The notes: generated by a model not told the origin, from the sequence alone. Shown: positions 16,637 to 27,735, counted from the first letter of the stretch. The stretch is 64,000 nucleotides of DNA from Candidatus Trichofilum aggregatum (GCA_016716885.1 JADJUV010000005.1:1-64000), one strand, 5' to 3'. A program made the numbers and translations.

Positions 16637-18442
16637 CTATAATTTCACAAACCCTAAACGATATCGCAACAAATATAGCAAGAGGCCCAATATCATTCCT
16701 ATGCCGATAAACACAAAGGATAAGTTATTCTGGTTGGCCGACTCTACGGTTGGCTGACTCAGAGACAACGTTGCCACGGGTGTCACGTCTACTGTTGTCA
16801 CGACGGCTATCACCTGGGTGGGTTCAGGTGAAGGTGTAAAGGTGACTGTGGGCACAGTTGTGCTTGTTGGCGTAGATGTAGGCGATGATGTTGCTGTTGG
16901 CCGGGGTGTGCGCGTTGACCGAGGTGTAGCCGTATGGGTAACGGTAGGTGTGGCAGTGGCAGTTTGGGGAGTTACCACAGTTGTGGCAGATGATGTCGCG
17001 GCCGCAGTCGCGGTTATGGTCGTTGTACTACCAGTGCCTGTTGTGCCACTATTGCCAGAATTCCCGGCGGGGGGCGGCGGTGGCGGGCCACCCGTGGCAG
17101 ATTGTACAATATAATACGTTGTGCCACCAATCATACAATAATCTCCAATTGGTTGTGTACATAACGCACCTGGTAAATCTACAGTAAAAAAACCGTCTCG
17201 CGCTGTAATTGTACGTTGCGATCCCCACATATCCACCAATAAGGCCGTATTGGCCGTCGCCGCGACCAAAGCTTGCTGGGGAGCCGGTAGCCTGGCAAAC
17301 AGCACAGTTGTGGTTTTACCTTCTTGGGTCAGACGAATTTGCCCCACTTCATTCCAACGTTCACGGCTCACGGCCGTCATACCCGCCATGTAGCGCGTGG
17401 CAATTCGGTAGGTGTCAAAAGCAGGTCGCCGTGAGCCATCCATACGCACCAGACCAAACGGTTCCGGGTTGGCGGCCACATCACCAGAGGTATCCTTTAG
17501 TTTGTAAATGGCAATACGTTGAGCGCCAGCCGCCAGGGCGGAAGCCAAGGCCTGCGGCATAAAAGCGGCCTGTTCGTTTTGGGTAACGGATAAGGTCCAA
17601 TTGGGTACGGGCCAGGCGGGATCATCAATCGGGGGGGCATTGGTTTCAACTAACCAGATGGGTTTCCAGATGCCAAAGGCTCCCATCATGCCATAAAATG
17701 CCTGGGTTATGTCATAAACGGTATTAGGCTGGAAGTAGAGATGGGCAGTGGCGACATCAAAATAGTAATTGTTCGCGGCCGCGTCCGGGTCTGCCGTAAT
17801 CTCCCGTAATAACCGGGTCATATACTGCTCTTGCCCACACTGCAAATCCCAAAAATAAGTCATCGCCCCCAGGTGAATGGTCACATTGGGGTTAACTTGT
17901 TTGGCTGTCACATAAGCGATGCGCAAAAGCTGGAAAAAATCTTTGACCGAACCGTTCCAGGTGTGGCCCGGCGCGGCTGGATCACACACATCTGGCTCAT
18001 TCCATATCGTCCAATGGCTAATTCGCCCGTTGTAACGGGTAACAGCCTCACGCACATAGTTGGCCCAGGTGTTCTCTGGGCTATCATAGGGCAACCAAAG
18101 GCCATTGGGCAGACCATTGCCATCGCTGGCCCAGCCGGGTACACCGATCAGCAAACCTACCACGAGGCGGCCATTATTGATTTCGCCGTTGATCTGGCTA
18201 TCACTGACGGCGGGGTTCCAGCTTCCTGGCCCAGCCGCCTGCACCTCGGCCCACTGAAAGCGAACTCGTGTCCAGGCGGCCCCCAACGCGGCCGCGTCCG
18301 CCGGTGACTCATACGACTCGACAACACCAAATCGCCAATCCGCTGTTTGGGCGGTTGGCATTGAATGGGTCGTCTGCGCCTGATTGCCTAGAAGAATAAG
18401 GGGAATCAAACCAAAGAATGTAAGAAAAACTTTACGAAGCAT
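16637..18442 (-). CDS. Secreted glycoside-hydrolase-like protein with C-terminal membrane anchor
   Basis: A 601-residue exported protein. A signal peptide (residues 1-31) precedes a TIM-barrel domain of clan GH-A style (about 36-375). The likely acid/base is Glu149 in WNEPD, and the likely nucleophile is Glu266 in WLVETN. A Thr/Pro/Ser-rich stretch (about 460-560) leads to a membrane helix near the C-terminus (FVFIGIGMILGLLLYLL) and a short basic tail, so the enzyme is displayed on the cell surface. The sugar substrate cannot be read from sequence. A second, divergent hydrolase-like gene lies 119 bp away. Confidence 0.85.
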   Translation of the reverse strand: MLRKVFLTFFGLIPLILLGNQAQTTHSMPTAQTADWRFGVVESYESPADAAALGAAWTRVRFQWAEVQAAGPGSWNPAVSDSQINGEINNGRLVVGLLIGVPGWASDGNGLPNGLWLPYDSPENTWANYVREAVTRYNGRISHWTIWNEPDVCDPAAPGHTWNGSVKDFFQLLRIAYVTAKQVNPNVTIHLGAMTYFWDLQCGQEQYMTRLLREITADPDAAANNYYFDVATAHLYFQPNTVYDITQAFYGMMGAFGIWKPIWLVETNAPPIDDPAWPVPNWTLSVTQNEQAAFMPQALASALAAGAQRIAIYKLKDTSGDVAANPEPFGLVRMDGSRRPAFDTYRIATRYMAGMTAVSRERWNEVGQIRLTQEGKTTTVLFARLPAPQQALVAATANTALLVDMWGSQRTITARDGFFTVDLPGALCTQPIGDYCMIGGTTYYIVQSATGGPPPPPPAGNSGNSGTTGTGSTTTITATAAATSSATTVVTPQTATATPTVTHTATPRSTRTPRPTATSSPTSTPTSTTVPTVTFTPSPEPTQVIAVVTTVDVTPVATLSLSQPTVESANQNNLSFVFIGIGMILGLLLYLLRYRLGFVKL

Positions 18443-18561
18443 GAGATAATAGTTTAACCTATTTGCGGCCGCAGGAAAATAGATTATCCTCGGCGTCCGT
18501 CATAATACACCTGTTAAGGCATATAGGATACACACTCAACAATGAATAAAAAAAACAATTT

Positions 18562-19920
18562 GTGGCGAAAACTACCCTCTTTTCATTTCTGTGTTTTCTA
18601 CTCCTGGCCTGTGGCACAATTTTACAACCCGCAATCCCCACCCTGGTGCCCACAGCCATTAGCCCAGAAAACGAAGTAAGTGCGACTGAAGCCCTGGCGT
18701 TGTTACCCACCTTCACCAATGAACCCGACTTCCGACCGGAAGTAGCCGGTCTTACACCCGGTAATCCTACTACCGCCCCAACGGATACTCCGCCGTTGCC
18801 TACCCGCACGCCCACCCGCACGCCTACCCCTACCATTACCCCTACCTCACCACCCACAGCCACCAATGTCCCCACACTCTTGCCTACCCCCAACTTCTCG
18901 GCCACCAATACGCCTGTCTCCCAACCGGGTGGGGGCAATGGAACGCAGACACCACCTACCTCGTTGCCACCCGCTCCCTGGACCCAGCCAACACCCCATC
19001 CATACCCCAGCACCATTTTGCCGCGTCAGGGTTTTGCCGCCACCCTTTATTCGCAGGACAATTTAACCTTGGGGCAATGGCGCTATATCTGGTCTGATTA
19101 TGTCCCGCCGGAATACCAGGTCATTCAGCATATCCCTATGGTTGCCGGTGGCCCCCGCAGTGGGATTCCGACATTAGAAGAGCTACAGGAGTCTGATAGT
19201 CGTACCCCCCATGATTACTGGCTGGCCCTCAATGAATGTGAACATCAGAATCAATGTAATAGCTCACCTCAAGCGGCCGCGAATTTTTATCATAATGTCG
19301 TGGATAGGCTTTACGCACAGGGGGGCGACCCCAACGCTCGTTTGATTGTGGGGGGTGTCAATGCCCATCCTTGCGGTATCAAGTGGCTGCGTGAATTTGT
19401 CACTTACTACGAAGACACGTATGGCCCATTGCCCCATGCTGGCTGGCATTTTCATCTCTACCCGGAATTACGTCCCGCGGACCCAGTCAATTGCACGGGA
19501 AACTGGATTTTTGATGATACGTTATTCCCCACGCCCCAGGCGGCCTTTGACCTGTGGCAACAACATGCGAATAATGCGCTGGAATTTGTGCAAACATATG
19601 GTCATCCCAATGATGAGGTCTGGTTTACGGAGATGGGTTGCTTGAATTATGGGTTCCATCAAGTACAAGCACCTGTGTGCCAGGCAGACGGTTTTATGGC
19701 GGTCTATGTACCCCTCATTATGGGCTGGCTCAATGGGGATGGGCGTTGGGTGACACGGTACGCCTGGTATACGGATTGGTCAACGGCTTATTTTGAAGTA
19801 ACAATGCTTCTGGCTGAACCATTTGCCCCAGATTATACTGGCCCCTTATCTCTCACTGAAGTAGGGCAATTTTATGCAAATCTGGACGCGGCCGCGGCCC
19901 TGCCTCTCCCCTGGCCCTAG
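18562..19920 (+). CDS. Glycoside-hydrolase-like lipoprotein (Asl1-like)
   Basis: A 452-residue lipoprotein. The GTG at 18562 is the start that gives a proper signal peptide with lipobox LLLAC (Cys17); the ATG at 18542 is out of frame. A Thr/Pro linker follows (about 60-150). The barrel-like domain (about 160-450) has WLALNECE with Glu225 and WFTEMGC with Glu357, placed as acid/base and nucleophile would be in GH-A-like enzymes. Homology to Asl1-type cell-wall-binding hydrolases is likely but not certain. It is divergent from the surface hydrolase at 16637-18442, suggesting shared use, perhaps on extracellular polysaccharide. Confidence 0.75.
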   Translation: MAKTTLFSFLCFLLLACGTILQPAIPTLVPTAISPENEVSATEALALLPTFTNEPDFRPEVAGLTPGNPTTAPTDTPPLPTRTPTRTPTPTITPTSPPTATNVPTLLPTPNFSATNTPVSQPGGGNGTQTPPTSLPPAPWTQPTPHPYPSTILPRQGFAATLYSQDNLTLGQWRYIWSDYVPPEYQVIQHIPMVAGGPRSGIPTLEELQESDSRTPHDYWLALNECEHQNQCNSSPQAAANFYHNVVDRLYAQGGDPNARLIVGGVNAHPCGIKWLREFVTYYEDTYGPLPHAGWHFHLYPELRPADPVNCTGNWIFDDTLFPTPQAAFDLWQQHANNALEFVQTYGHPNDEVWFTEMGCLNYGFHQVQAPVCQADGFMAVYVPLIMGWLNGDGRWVTRYAWYTDWSTAYFEVTMLLAEPFAPDYTGPLSLTEVGQFYANLDAAAALPLPWP

Positions 19921-19966
19921 GCCCATAAACATGCTAAATGTCATGCCGCATCGCGTCAAAAATTCA

Positions 19967-19995
19967 TTGACCACCCCCAGTGATGGCGGTATAAT
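19967..19995 (+). promoter_or_regulatory. Sigma-70-type promoter of etfBA
   Basis: TTGACC (19967-19972), 17 bp spacing, and a perfect TATAAT (19990-19995). It lies about 80 bp before the etfB start codon, with nothing else between. Confidence 0.8.
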
Positions 19996-20077
19996 GCCAT
20001 CGTTTCTGCGATTTTTTACCAATAAAATCCCTTTCGATTTGTATGGTTTGTCACTAGCCCTTAATGGAGGTTGAACC

Positions 20078-20875
20078 ATGAATGTTGTGGTGTGTTTGAA
20101 ACAAACACCCAGTACCACGGCCGTATTTAAGGTAAACAACGGCGTCGTGAGCTGGGATGATCCCGGGGGCAAGCCCCAAGTGCTTAACCCCTGGGATGAG
20201 TATTCCGTAGAAGAGGCCATCCGTGTCACCGAAAAGCATGGCGCCAAAGAGGCCATTGCCCTGACAATGGGGGAAGAAACGGCGGTTGAGTCCCTGCGCA
20301 CCGCCCTGGCGATGGGTTGTACACAAGCCGTTTTGGTATCAGACCCGGCGTTTGCTGGTTCAGATACGTTGGGCACCGCCCGCGTGCTCGCGGCCGCGAT
20401 CCAAAAACAGCCGGAAGTCCAACTGGTTCTTTTCGGTAAACAAGCCATTGACGGTGACACCGGTCAGGTTCCGGTGCAGGTAGCCCGTAAATTAGGCTGG
20501 ACCCCCCTCACCTTCGTTGCTGAGATTAAAGAAATTTCGGCCGACAGCATTACGGTGACTCGCCTGTTGGACAATGGCAAACAGACCGTCACCGCCCCCC
20601 TGCCCGTGGTCATCAGCGTGGTCAAAGAGATCAACGAACCACGCTACCCCTCTTTCATGGGCATCCGCAAGGCCAACAAAGCAGTTATTCCTACCCTCAC
20701 GGCAGCTGATTTGGGCGTGAATGGGGGTACGGGCGCGGCCGCGAGCAAGGTAGATTGGTCGCAAGTGACCACCCTGCCCGCCCGCGAAGGCAATGTGTTT
20801 ATGATTCAAGCCGACACCGCTGAGGAGCAGGCTCGTCTTCTGGCGGATAAGCTGTTTGAGGAGAAGGTGATATGA
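20078..20875 (+). CDS. etfB: Electron transfer flavoprotein beta subunit
   Basis: The beta subunit of the heterodimeric ETF that carries electrons from acyl-CoA and related dehydrogenases to the quinone pool. At 265 residues it is the usual length. It begins MNVVVCLKQTP, has the beta-subunit signature region GIRKANKAVIPT, and a typical AMP-binding stretch (FGKQAIDGDTGQVP). A Shine-Dalgarno GGAGG lies 7 bp before the ATG at 20078. Its stop overlaps the etfA start by 4 bp (ATGA), implying translational coupling and equal amounts of both subunits. Confidence 0.96.
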   Translation: MNVVVCLKQTPSTTAVFKVNNGVVSWDDPGGKPQVLNPWDEYSVEEAIRVTEKHGAKEAIALTMGEETAVESLRTALAMGCTQAVLVSDPAFAGSDTLGTARVLAAAIQKQPEVQLVLFGKQAIDGDTGQVPVQVARKLGWTPLTFVAEIKEISADSITVTRLLDNGKQTVTAPLPVVISVVKEINEPRYPSFMGIRKANKAVIPTLTAADLGVNGGTGAAASKVDWSQVTTLPAREGNVFMIQADTAEEQARLLADKLFEEKVI

Positions 20876-21849
20876 GCGGCGTATGGGTTTGGATTGAACA
20901 TCACAATGGTCAGATGGTGGCCATCAGCAAAGAAACCATCACCGCCGCCCGCCAGGTGGCGGATGGCCTGGGTCAGCCCTTAACGGCCCTGGTTTTTGGG
21001 CACGGTGTAGCCGATGTGGCCGCCGAAGCCTTTGCCCTGGGGGCGGATGCTGTCGTTGGCGCCGATGCCCCGGTTTTGGAGACGTTTCGGGTGTCCGCGG
21101 CCGCGCCCCTGGTTGTTGATCTGGTCAAAGAACGGCAACCGGCGGTCTTTTTGGCTGGACATACCACCTGCGGCCGCGATTTAGCCGCCTGGTTAGCCGC
21201 CGATCTCGACGCCGGTCTGGTCGCCGATGGCATTCAACTGGCCGTAGACGGGGACAAAGTCATCGTTACGCGCCCGGTTTATGCCGGTAAACTGCTCGGC
21301 AACATTCATGTGCGTGAAGGCTTACAGGTCATTACTCTGCGTAGCCGCGCCTTCCCGGCCGCCGAACCCACCGGCCAAAGCGGCTCCGCGGAATGGCTGA
21401 CGGTTTCCTTGAGCGAAGCGGATGTGCCGGAAAAAGTGGTGGCCTTTGAAGGGCGTGAGGGTGGTGTGAGCCTCACCGACGCCAAGATTATTGTCAGTGG
21501 CGGCCGCGGGGTTGGTGGACCGGATGGGTTTGCCCCGGTTCAGGCATTAGCCAATGCGCTGGGTGGGGCGATGGGCGCATCCCGCGCCGCGGTAGACGCG
21601 GGCTGGATTCCCTATGAATACCAGGTAGGGCAAACGGGTAAAACCGTCAGCCCGGACTTGTATATCGCCACCGGTATCAGTGGGGCCATTCAACATCAGG
21701 CTGGTATGCGTACCGCCAAAGTTATCGTCGCCATCAACAAAGATGCGGATGCGCCTATCTTCAAACTGGCCCATTACGGCATCGTCGGCGACCTGTTCAA
21801 AGTTTTGCCCGCCCTCACCACCGAATTTAATCGTCGTTTGGGCAAATAG
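20872..21849 (+). CDS. etfA: Electron transfer flavoprotein alpha subunit
   Basis: The FAD-binding alpha subunit of ETF, 325 residues. The C-terminal FAD site is intact: SGGRGVGG near 205-212, and YIATGISGAIQHQAGM followed by INKDADAPIF near 265-300, the family signature. It carries three GCGGCCGC copies (near 21098, 21170 and 21502) without loss of function motifs. Together with etfB it forms a two-gene operon closed by two terminators. No ETF-quinone oxidoreductase or acyl-CoA dehydrogenase is in the window, so partners are encoded elsewhere. Confidence 0.96.
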   Translation: MSGVWVWIEHHNGQMVAISKETITAARQVADGLGQPLTALVFGHGVADVAAEAFALGADAVVGADAPVLETFRVSAAAPLVVDLVKERQPAVFLAGHTTCGRDLAAWLAADLDAGLVADGIQLAVDGDKVIVTRPVYAGKLLGNIHVREGLQVITLRSRAFPAAEPTGQSGSAEWLTVSLSEADVPEKVVAFEGREGGVSLTDAKIIVSGGRGVGGPDGFAPVQALANALGGAMGASRAAVDAGWIPYEYQVGQTGKTVSPDLYIATGISGAIQHQAGMRTAKVIVAINKDADAPIFKLAHYGIVGDLFKVLPALTTEFNRRLGK

Positions 21850-21861
21850 GTATAGATGAAT

Positions 21862-21915
21862 GGGGTTTGTAGTGACCGCTTTAGCGGGCTGACTCTGAAC
21901 GGCAAACCCCTTTTT
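21862..21915 (+). terminator. Terminator of etfBA
   Basis: GGGGTTTG (21862-21869) pairs with CAAACCCC (21903-21910). A smaller CCGCTTTAGCGG hairpin sits inside, and a T-rich run follows directly. It begins 13 bp after the etfA stop. Confidence 0.75.
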
Positions 21916-21958
21916 CTTGAACGCGATAGAACAATTTAAGCACCATCAATCACAGAAA

Positions 21959-21998
21959 AGCCTCGGCAAGTAACCTACTACTTGCTGAGGCTTTTTTT
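21959..21998 (+). terminator. Second, stronger terminator after etfBA
   Basis: AGCCTCGGCAAGTA (21959-21972) pairs with TACTTGCTGAGGCT (21979-21992), a 14-bp stem with one G-U pair and a 6-nt loop, followed by seven T. The first, weaker terminator lies 45 bp before it. Confidence 0.9.
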
Positions 21999-22189
21999 GT
22001 GGCGCGTTTAGGGTTAATTATGAAGGCTTCTGACCATCAACGAGATGCCTTCATAATGTTGCTTCGGGGGAATTGGGGCGAAGTAGGCATGTGTCTAGTA
22101 CAGCTTTACACAAGTCCTTAGCCGGTTTAGTCAGAAGACCCATCCCCTGACCCCTTCCCGGGGGGAAGGGGTAGGGGTGGGGATTTCCG

Positions 22190-22250
22190 GCGACAAACAA
22201 AGGGTGAGTCTTGTCATAAAAACATACGTCCACCTTTCGTAAAACGGTAC
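22190..22250 (+). repeat. About 60-bp direct repeat, copy 1 (3' side of protease gene)
   Basis: It contains CGACAAACAAAGGGTGAG, TTGTCATAAAAACATACGTC and CTTTCGTAAA. A close copy stands at 27652-27711, so the pair brackets the large protease gene in the same orientation. G-rich DNA precedes both. Confidence 0.8.
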
Positions 22251-22254
22251 TAGC

Positions 22255-25200
22255 CTATTGCTTGAGAACGACGGGCAGGTAGTTGAAAAACACCGGCGGA
22301 ACGGGCGGCAGGCTGAGCGGGACGTTTTGGTTCAGGGCGACCACCAGGTCCGCCCGGTCATGCACCGACGGATTAGCCAGGGAGCGGGCGGTGAGGGTTA
22401 TCTGATCCCAACTGCCCTCACTGGCGTTGTTAGGCACAGTGACCATCACTGTGACGGTGCGGGCCGTACCGGGAGCCACCGTGCTGAAGTTACCCGTCAC
22501 CTGGGCCGTCCAGTCATTACCACTGGCCGTCACGGTGTAACTATCCACCAGACTACCGGTGTTGGTTAAGGTCAGGGTGAAGGGCACAACATCACCTGGT
22601 TCGGCCGAGGCCCAATCACCCGCCGGGGCCAAAACGACGCCGTGCGTGCCTGGTGTTGCGGGCGTGACGCCAGTCGTCACCAGGGTCAGGTCGCTGACCG
22701 TGTTGTCTAGCCCGGAAATGGCCTGGATGAGAGCCACGTCTTGATCGGGCGCGGCCGCGCCGCTGTCCACCCTCACCCGTATGCCAATGCGTTGATTTTC
22801 ATCTGGCCCGAGTGTCTGTGTCTGGTTAATCTGCTGGGTAAACGTGTCATTCCAAATGGTCGTTTCCCAGGTGTTACCCAACGCTTCCAGACTGAAGCTG
22901 TCATTCTGATTGCCCGTATTACGCACATAGGCATAGTAACTGACAATGGTGTTAGCCGCACCGGTTTTAGCCTGACGGTACTCTTCGATATTGACGCCTA
23001 CGGCCGCGGCCGCGGTCGTGGTCAGCACCGCACTATCCGTAACGAGGGGGTAATTCTGCGAAACAACATCCATAACCGCCGTATCCGTGCCGTTAGCCGG
23101 AACATTAGCCGGAATATCCACCTCCACCGTAAACGATTGGCTGCTCCCTGGCGGCAAAACATTCGTCTGCGTTACCGGCGGATTAAAGTCAGTCGGCCAG
23201 ACAAAACCCGTTAAAGCCAGGTCGTAGGTATCCGTGACATTACCCGTATTGGTCACCATCATGGTGTAACTGACGGTTGTCCCGGAAGCCCCACTGCTCG
23301 CTTGCGACGGGCCAACCAGAACCCCAGGATCGGCATTGTCCGTTGTCAGCAGGCTAGAGGTAGTCAGGAGCGGGTCGGTTTGGGAGCGGGCGCGGATGGT
23401 CGCCACATCGGAGACATAGCTGGTCGTCGCGGGCAGTTCAACCCGCACACCAATCTGTTGCGAACTGCATGGGCTGAAGGGGCCAATGGTGCTGATTTGA
23501 TTGGTGAAGGTGGCATCCCAGATGGTTGTAGGCCAGTTCGACACCGCTTCCAGGTTGTAGCTGTCGTTGATACTGCTGGTGCTGGTCAGCGTCAACAGAT
23601 AATCCACCTGCCCCCCTGGTGTACCGGTCTGGCTGGCTGTCGCCGGGTCGAGCGCAACTTCTAACACGGTGTCCGGGTCGCCCACGCCAAAACGCACCGC
23701 CAATTCATTGTGTAAGATATTCTGGGGCGGTTGCTGATCGTTGATGTACAACACGCCTTCCAGTCCGGTCTGATTTTCAATGCCCACCACGGTGAAGTTG
23801 TGGTAACTGATGACTTGATATTGCACGGTCACGTCGCCCGTATCCAGGTCAAGAATGGCCTGGAAGGTGTCTTGCTCCCCTAGCAGGTTTTCGTACAGGT
23901 GATATTGAACGACGAACCAGTTGCGGCCGCTGCTGGTGTCATGGTACGTATACACCGCCGAATCCGGGTGTTGGGCTGTGGGATGCCAGAACAAGTTGCC
24001 CCAGGCCAGGTAAATGGCCGCATTGGGATCGCTGAGGGTGGAATTAGGAATGGGCGGGTATTCCGCTAGGTGAACTGTCGTTATAGATGTTGTCGTCACC
24101 AAACAGAATCGTGCCGTGATCATTCACCCACAGGTGATCGTAGGTGACGTTGTAATAGGTGAACGGCTCCGGTAAGGGCACGGAGACAAACTCCGGTAGC
24201 GGTGTGCTACCGCTATCATCCAAATCCCAACGGGTTCCCGCACGCGCATCTACCCACTCATAATGGACGCCACTATCACATTGATCGCTGTCCAGGTAGG
24301 TGTAACTCATCCGCGCCTGGGCGATGAGGGTGGTCTCATCCATAAAGGGGGTACTGCTCTGGGAGGTAGCCCGAATGAGGCTGGATGTTTGCGCCCCTGG
24401 CTGACTCCCGGCGGGAACCTCAATCACCACGCCAAAGTCGGCTGTGCTGTCTGGTGGGATAGGACCAAGTTCGGTAATGGGGGTGCTAAAGGTGGCATCA
24501 CGGATGGATGTGGGCCAGACGGCGTTGATGACCGCCAGGCTAAAGGTATCGGGGAAGTCGCTGAGGTTGCGGATACGCAAGGTATAGCTGATGGTGTCAC
24601 CGGCATAGGCCCTCTCCGTCTTCTGGGGCGGTACCAGGGTCAACCCTTCAGCCAGACCAGACACACCAAACCATTGCATAGCCGAATAGACCACATCGGC
24701 GGCATCGCCATCAGACATGGCTTCCAGCGGGGTCGCCATAAAGATCAGCTTGAAACCGACGGTGGGGCTGATGTGGGTGTAGGTGGTCATGTTGACCTCA
24801 CCGGGCGGGGTGCTGTCGGTGGCGGTGAAGGCCAGACTGGCCGAGGCCGTACCCACAATGTTATCGCTGAAGTCGGTCAGACCGGCGGGATAGACCATAG
24901 GAATGGGGCCAAGCCCAGCCCCAACCGGATTGCCCGCCACACCGTAATGCACTTGTGCCCGGCGATCCTCATTAAAACTTTGTAGCCCCAAATAATCACG
25001 GCTGAAGGGGCAGGGGCCAGTCGGTGGATCACACGGGGCATCATCCCCATAGTAGAAGGTATGCTCCTGGGCAATGTAGAAGAAATTACCCCCTAAATCC
25101 AGGTAGTCCATCACCATCTGGGCCTGGGCGGCATCACTAATGTCCTTGATACGCCCAAATTCGCCGCCAAACCAGATGACGGCCCGGAATTGGCGCATGT

Positions 25201-27265
25201 ACTCGAAGGTGGGCGCACTGCCTTCGGCTTCCAGGTCCCAGTAGACATAGTTGTACCCGTTGGCATCCAGGGCGGTGAAGTAGTAGGACTCAACGTGGGG
25301 AGAGTAGGAGCGCAAGTTGCCCTCATCGTCGTCTACGAGGAGAACTGGGGGCAACGGGTCGAGGTAGAAGTCAATGGTGGTGTTGGCGGTGATGAGGGTG
25401 CTGGTGAAGTTGGTGGCATAACCGAACGCGGCCGCTTCCAGCACCACACTCCCTTCGGCCACCACAATCTCATAATAACCATTGGCATCCGTCTGCACAA
25501 ACGGCAGAGGTGTGTCCAGCGCCGTAATACGGGCATTGGTAATGGGCACGGTGGTAGAGATGGCATCAGTAGTAGCGACCGGAGACAGTGTACGAGCCGT
25601 TGATCAGGTACGGGATGGTGTAGCTGCCGCTGACATTGGCAGTAGCCGTTTCATCCAACCCTTGCCCCTGCGCCCGCACTTCCGCCCCGGCAATGGGTGC
25701 GAGGGTTACATCATCGCGCACCACGCCGCTCAAATCGCCGGAACTGACCAACCGCTGCATGGCGGCAAAGGCATCAATTCGGCCATAGCCGTAAATCATA
25801 TCCGGGCCAGGTGCGCCCAGGTCTATGGCGGTGTTGCGGATAATCGCTTCCAGCGTGTCCAAATCCAGGTTCGGTTCGGCGGCTAACATGAGGGCGGCCA
25901 ACCCGGAGACGTGGGGTGAGGCCATGCTAGTGCCATTAAACGCGCCATAATCGTTGCCGGGCAGGCTGGAACGCACATTAACGCCGGGGGCACTCACATC
26001 CGGTTTAATTTCGTCGGTCAGGGGAGATGGGCCACGGGCAGAGAAGCTGGCAACCACGTCGTTAATGTCGGTGGCCCCGGTGGCGAAAGCCTCAGCAAAG
26101 CTGCCGGGTGAGCCAATGGTGCCCACGCCAGGGCCATTGTTGCCCGCGCTGAATTCAGGCCAGATACCAGAGGCACGTAGGGCCTGGACATCGGGCAAAA
26201 ATTCGATGCGGGCACCGTTGTTGCTGCCCCAGGAGTTGTTGACGATGCGTGGAGCGCGGGCAGGATCACAACTGGGGGAGCCTGGTTGCACCCCAGCCGG
26301 GCAAGGGGCCAACAGCCACTCAAAGGCGGCGTGGATGTGAACGGCATCACCAGTTCCCTGAGCGCTGAACGCTTTGACGGCAATCCAGTCGGTGCCGGGA
26401 GCCACGCCAATGTCGTCAGCGAAGGGGCCAGGGCCATCACCGCCGGCCATCGTGCCCATGGTGTGGGTGCCGTGGCCGTTGTCGTCGTAGGGGGCGGCGG
26501 CGTTAAGTCCGGTGGCGTCGTACCAGTGGAAGTCGTGGTTGAAGATGCCCCCGCCGCTGTTGCCAGCATATTGGCGCACCAGGGCCGGATGGTTGTATTG
26601 CACGCCGCTGTCCAGGTTGGCGACTAAAACGCCCGTGCCGGTGATGCCGTAGGTGGCCCAGACGTCGTCGGCGTTGATTTTGGCGATGTTCCATTCGGGG
26701 GTGAGGGGGGATGGGGAGACTGAGAGATTGAGAGAGTGGGAGTGGAGAGTGGAGAGTGGGGGACATCTTGACTCTGACTCCAGTCTCTATCCAGTTGGTA
26801 GGTATTGTTGGCGGTGATGGCCTGGACGTCGTTACGGGCGGCGATTTGCCAGATGAGGTCGGGGGTGGCGGTGAGGGCCAGGCCGTTGAAGATGAAGAAG
26901 GGGCGGAAGGTGAGTTCGCGGCCGCGTACCTGCTCCTGTTGTAAATAAGCCCGAATGCCCGCCTGTTTGGCCTCGGCAAAGGTTTGTAGGGTCTGGTAGA
27001 CGTAAACCCCCTTGTCGGCATAGTCGGTGAACGCGGCCGCGCCGCTTAAATCAGCTGACCCACCGATGTGAACAATCACAGTGAGGGGTTCGTCCGGGGT
27101 ATTGAGCAACTGGTCTAACACGACCTGATCGATCTTGCTGGCGATTTTCTCACGCTCCGGCTCAGAGAGGGAGGGAGCATCACCTTGGGGTAGGGGCGCG
27201 GCCGCGAGCGCCAACACCGTCAGGCCAAACAGAAAGACCAGAAACAGGGGGATTAACTTTTTCAT
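22255..27265 (-). CDS. Giant secreted subtilisin-like (S8) protease, frame broken in three places
   Basis: One gene of about 1,670 codons. The ATG at 27265 has TAGGAG before it and opens a signal peptide (MKKLIPLFLVFLFGLTVLAL). Next come a propeptide, then a subtilase domain with Asp (LDSGVQYNH), His (NGHGTHTMG) and Ser (FNGTSMASPHVSG) all present. Then follow a carboxypeptidase-regulatory-like domain and several repeats of about 120 residues with a YTLRIRNLSDFPDTFSL-type motif. The frame shifts at a GAGA-rich insertion (26712-26762), near 25579-25582 and near 24064-24075, so it reads as four segments (27265-26624, about 26700-25566, about 25600-24044, 24123-22255). Either a decayed gene or assembly errors. 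Confidence 0.8.
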
Positions 27266-27651
27266 GTTCAAACTCCTACGAAAATAGGTTTCAAGTTCCA
27301 GGTTCCAGGTTTCAAGTTCCCCTGAGTTCCTACCGGGTTCCGTTCCCTTGTGCCGCAGACCATGGGGAACCCTGAGAAAACTAAGCCCGGACGGGAAAAG
27401 CCGGCTGGGTTCACAAGCTGATAGCTTTGATGGTGAATACGCCTTGGGCCTCGCCCAAAAGAGCCGCAGCCAGGCTTGTGTTACCCGCAAATGTCACCGA
27501 AATTTCACTTATTATGCCATAAAAGGGAGAGTGGGCGTAAGAGGGTGAAAGCGATAAACCGCGTTTTATCCCAAACCCGGTTTATCAAGCCCAGAGTACC
27601 TCAAACGCCAAAGGCGAAGGTTCCCGCCCTAAGGGGGGTTAAGGGCGGGGT

Positions 27652-27711
27652 GCGACCAACAAAAGTGAGTTGTCATAAAACATACGTCGTACTTTCGTAA
27701 AGTTGTACGAG
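27652..27711 (+). repeat. About 60-bp direct repeat, copy 2 (5' side of protease gene)
   Basis: CGACCAACAAAAGTGAG, TTGTCATAAAACATACGTC and CTTTCGTAAA align with 22190-22250 with a few changes and short gaps. Confidence 0.8.
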
Positions 27712-27735
27712 TCGCTGGCTTTGGGCGGTACAGAT

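Noticed and set aside
16818..17114. Val/Gly-rich plus-strand frame opposite the hydrolase linker
   Set aside because: Such frames are the antisense of Thr/Pro linkers and recur opposite every such linker in the window.
25482..26627. Long plus-strand open frames opposite the protease gene
   Set aside because: They are mirror frames of a GC-rich coding region; the minus-strand reading has the S8 catalytic motifs and domain logic.
27370..27480. Possible riboswitch in the protease leader
   Set aside because: Small GC hairpins exist on the minus strand, but I could not match the consensus of c-di-GMP, c-di-AMP, cobalamin, TPP or SAM riboswitches.
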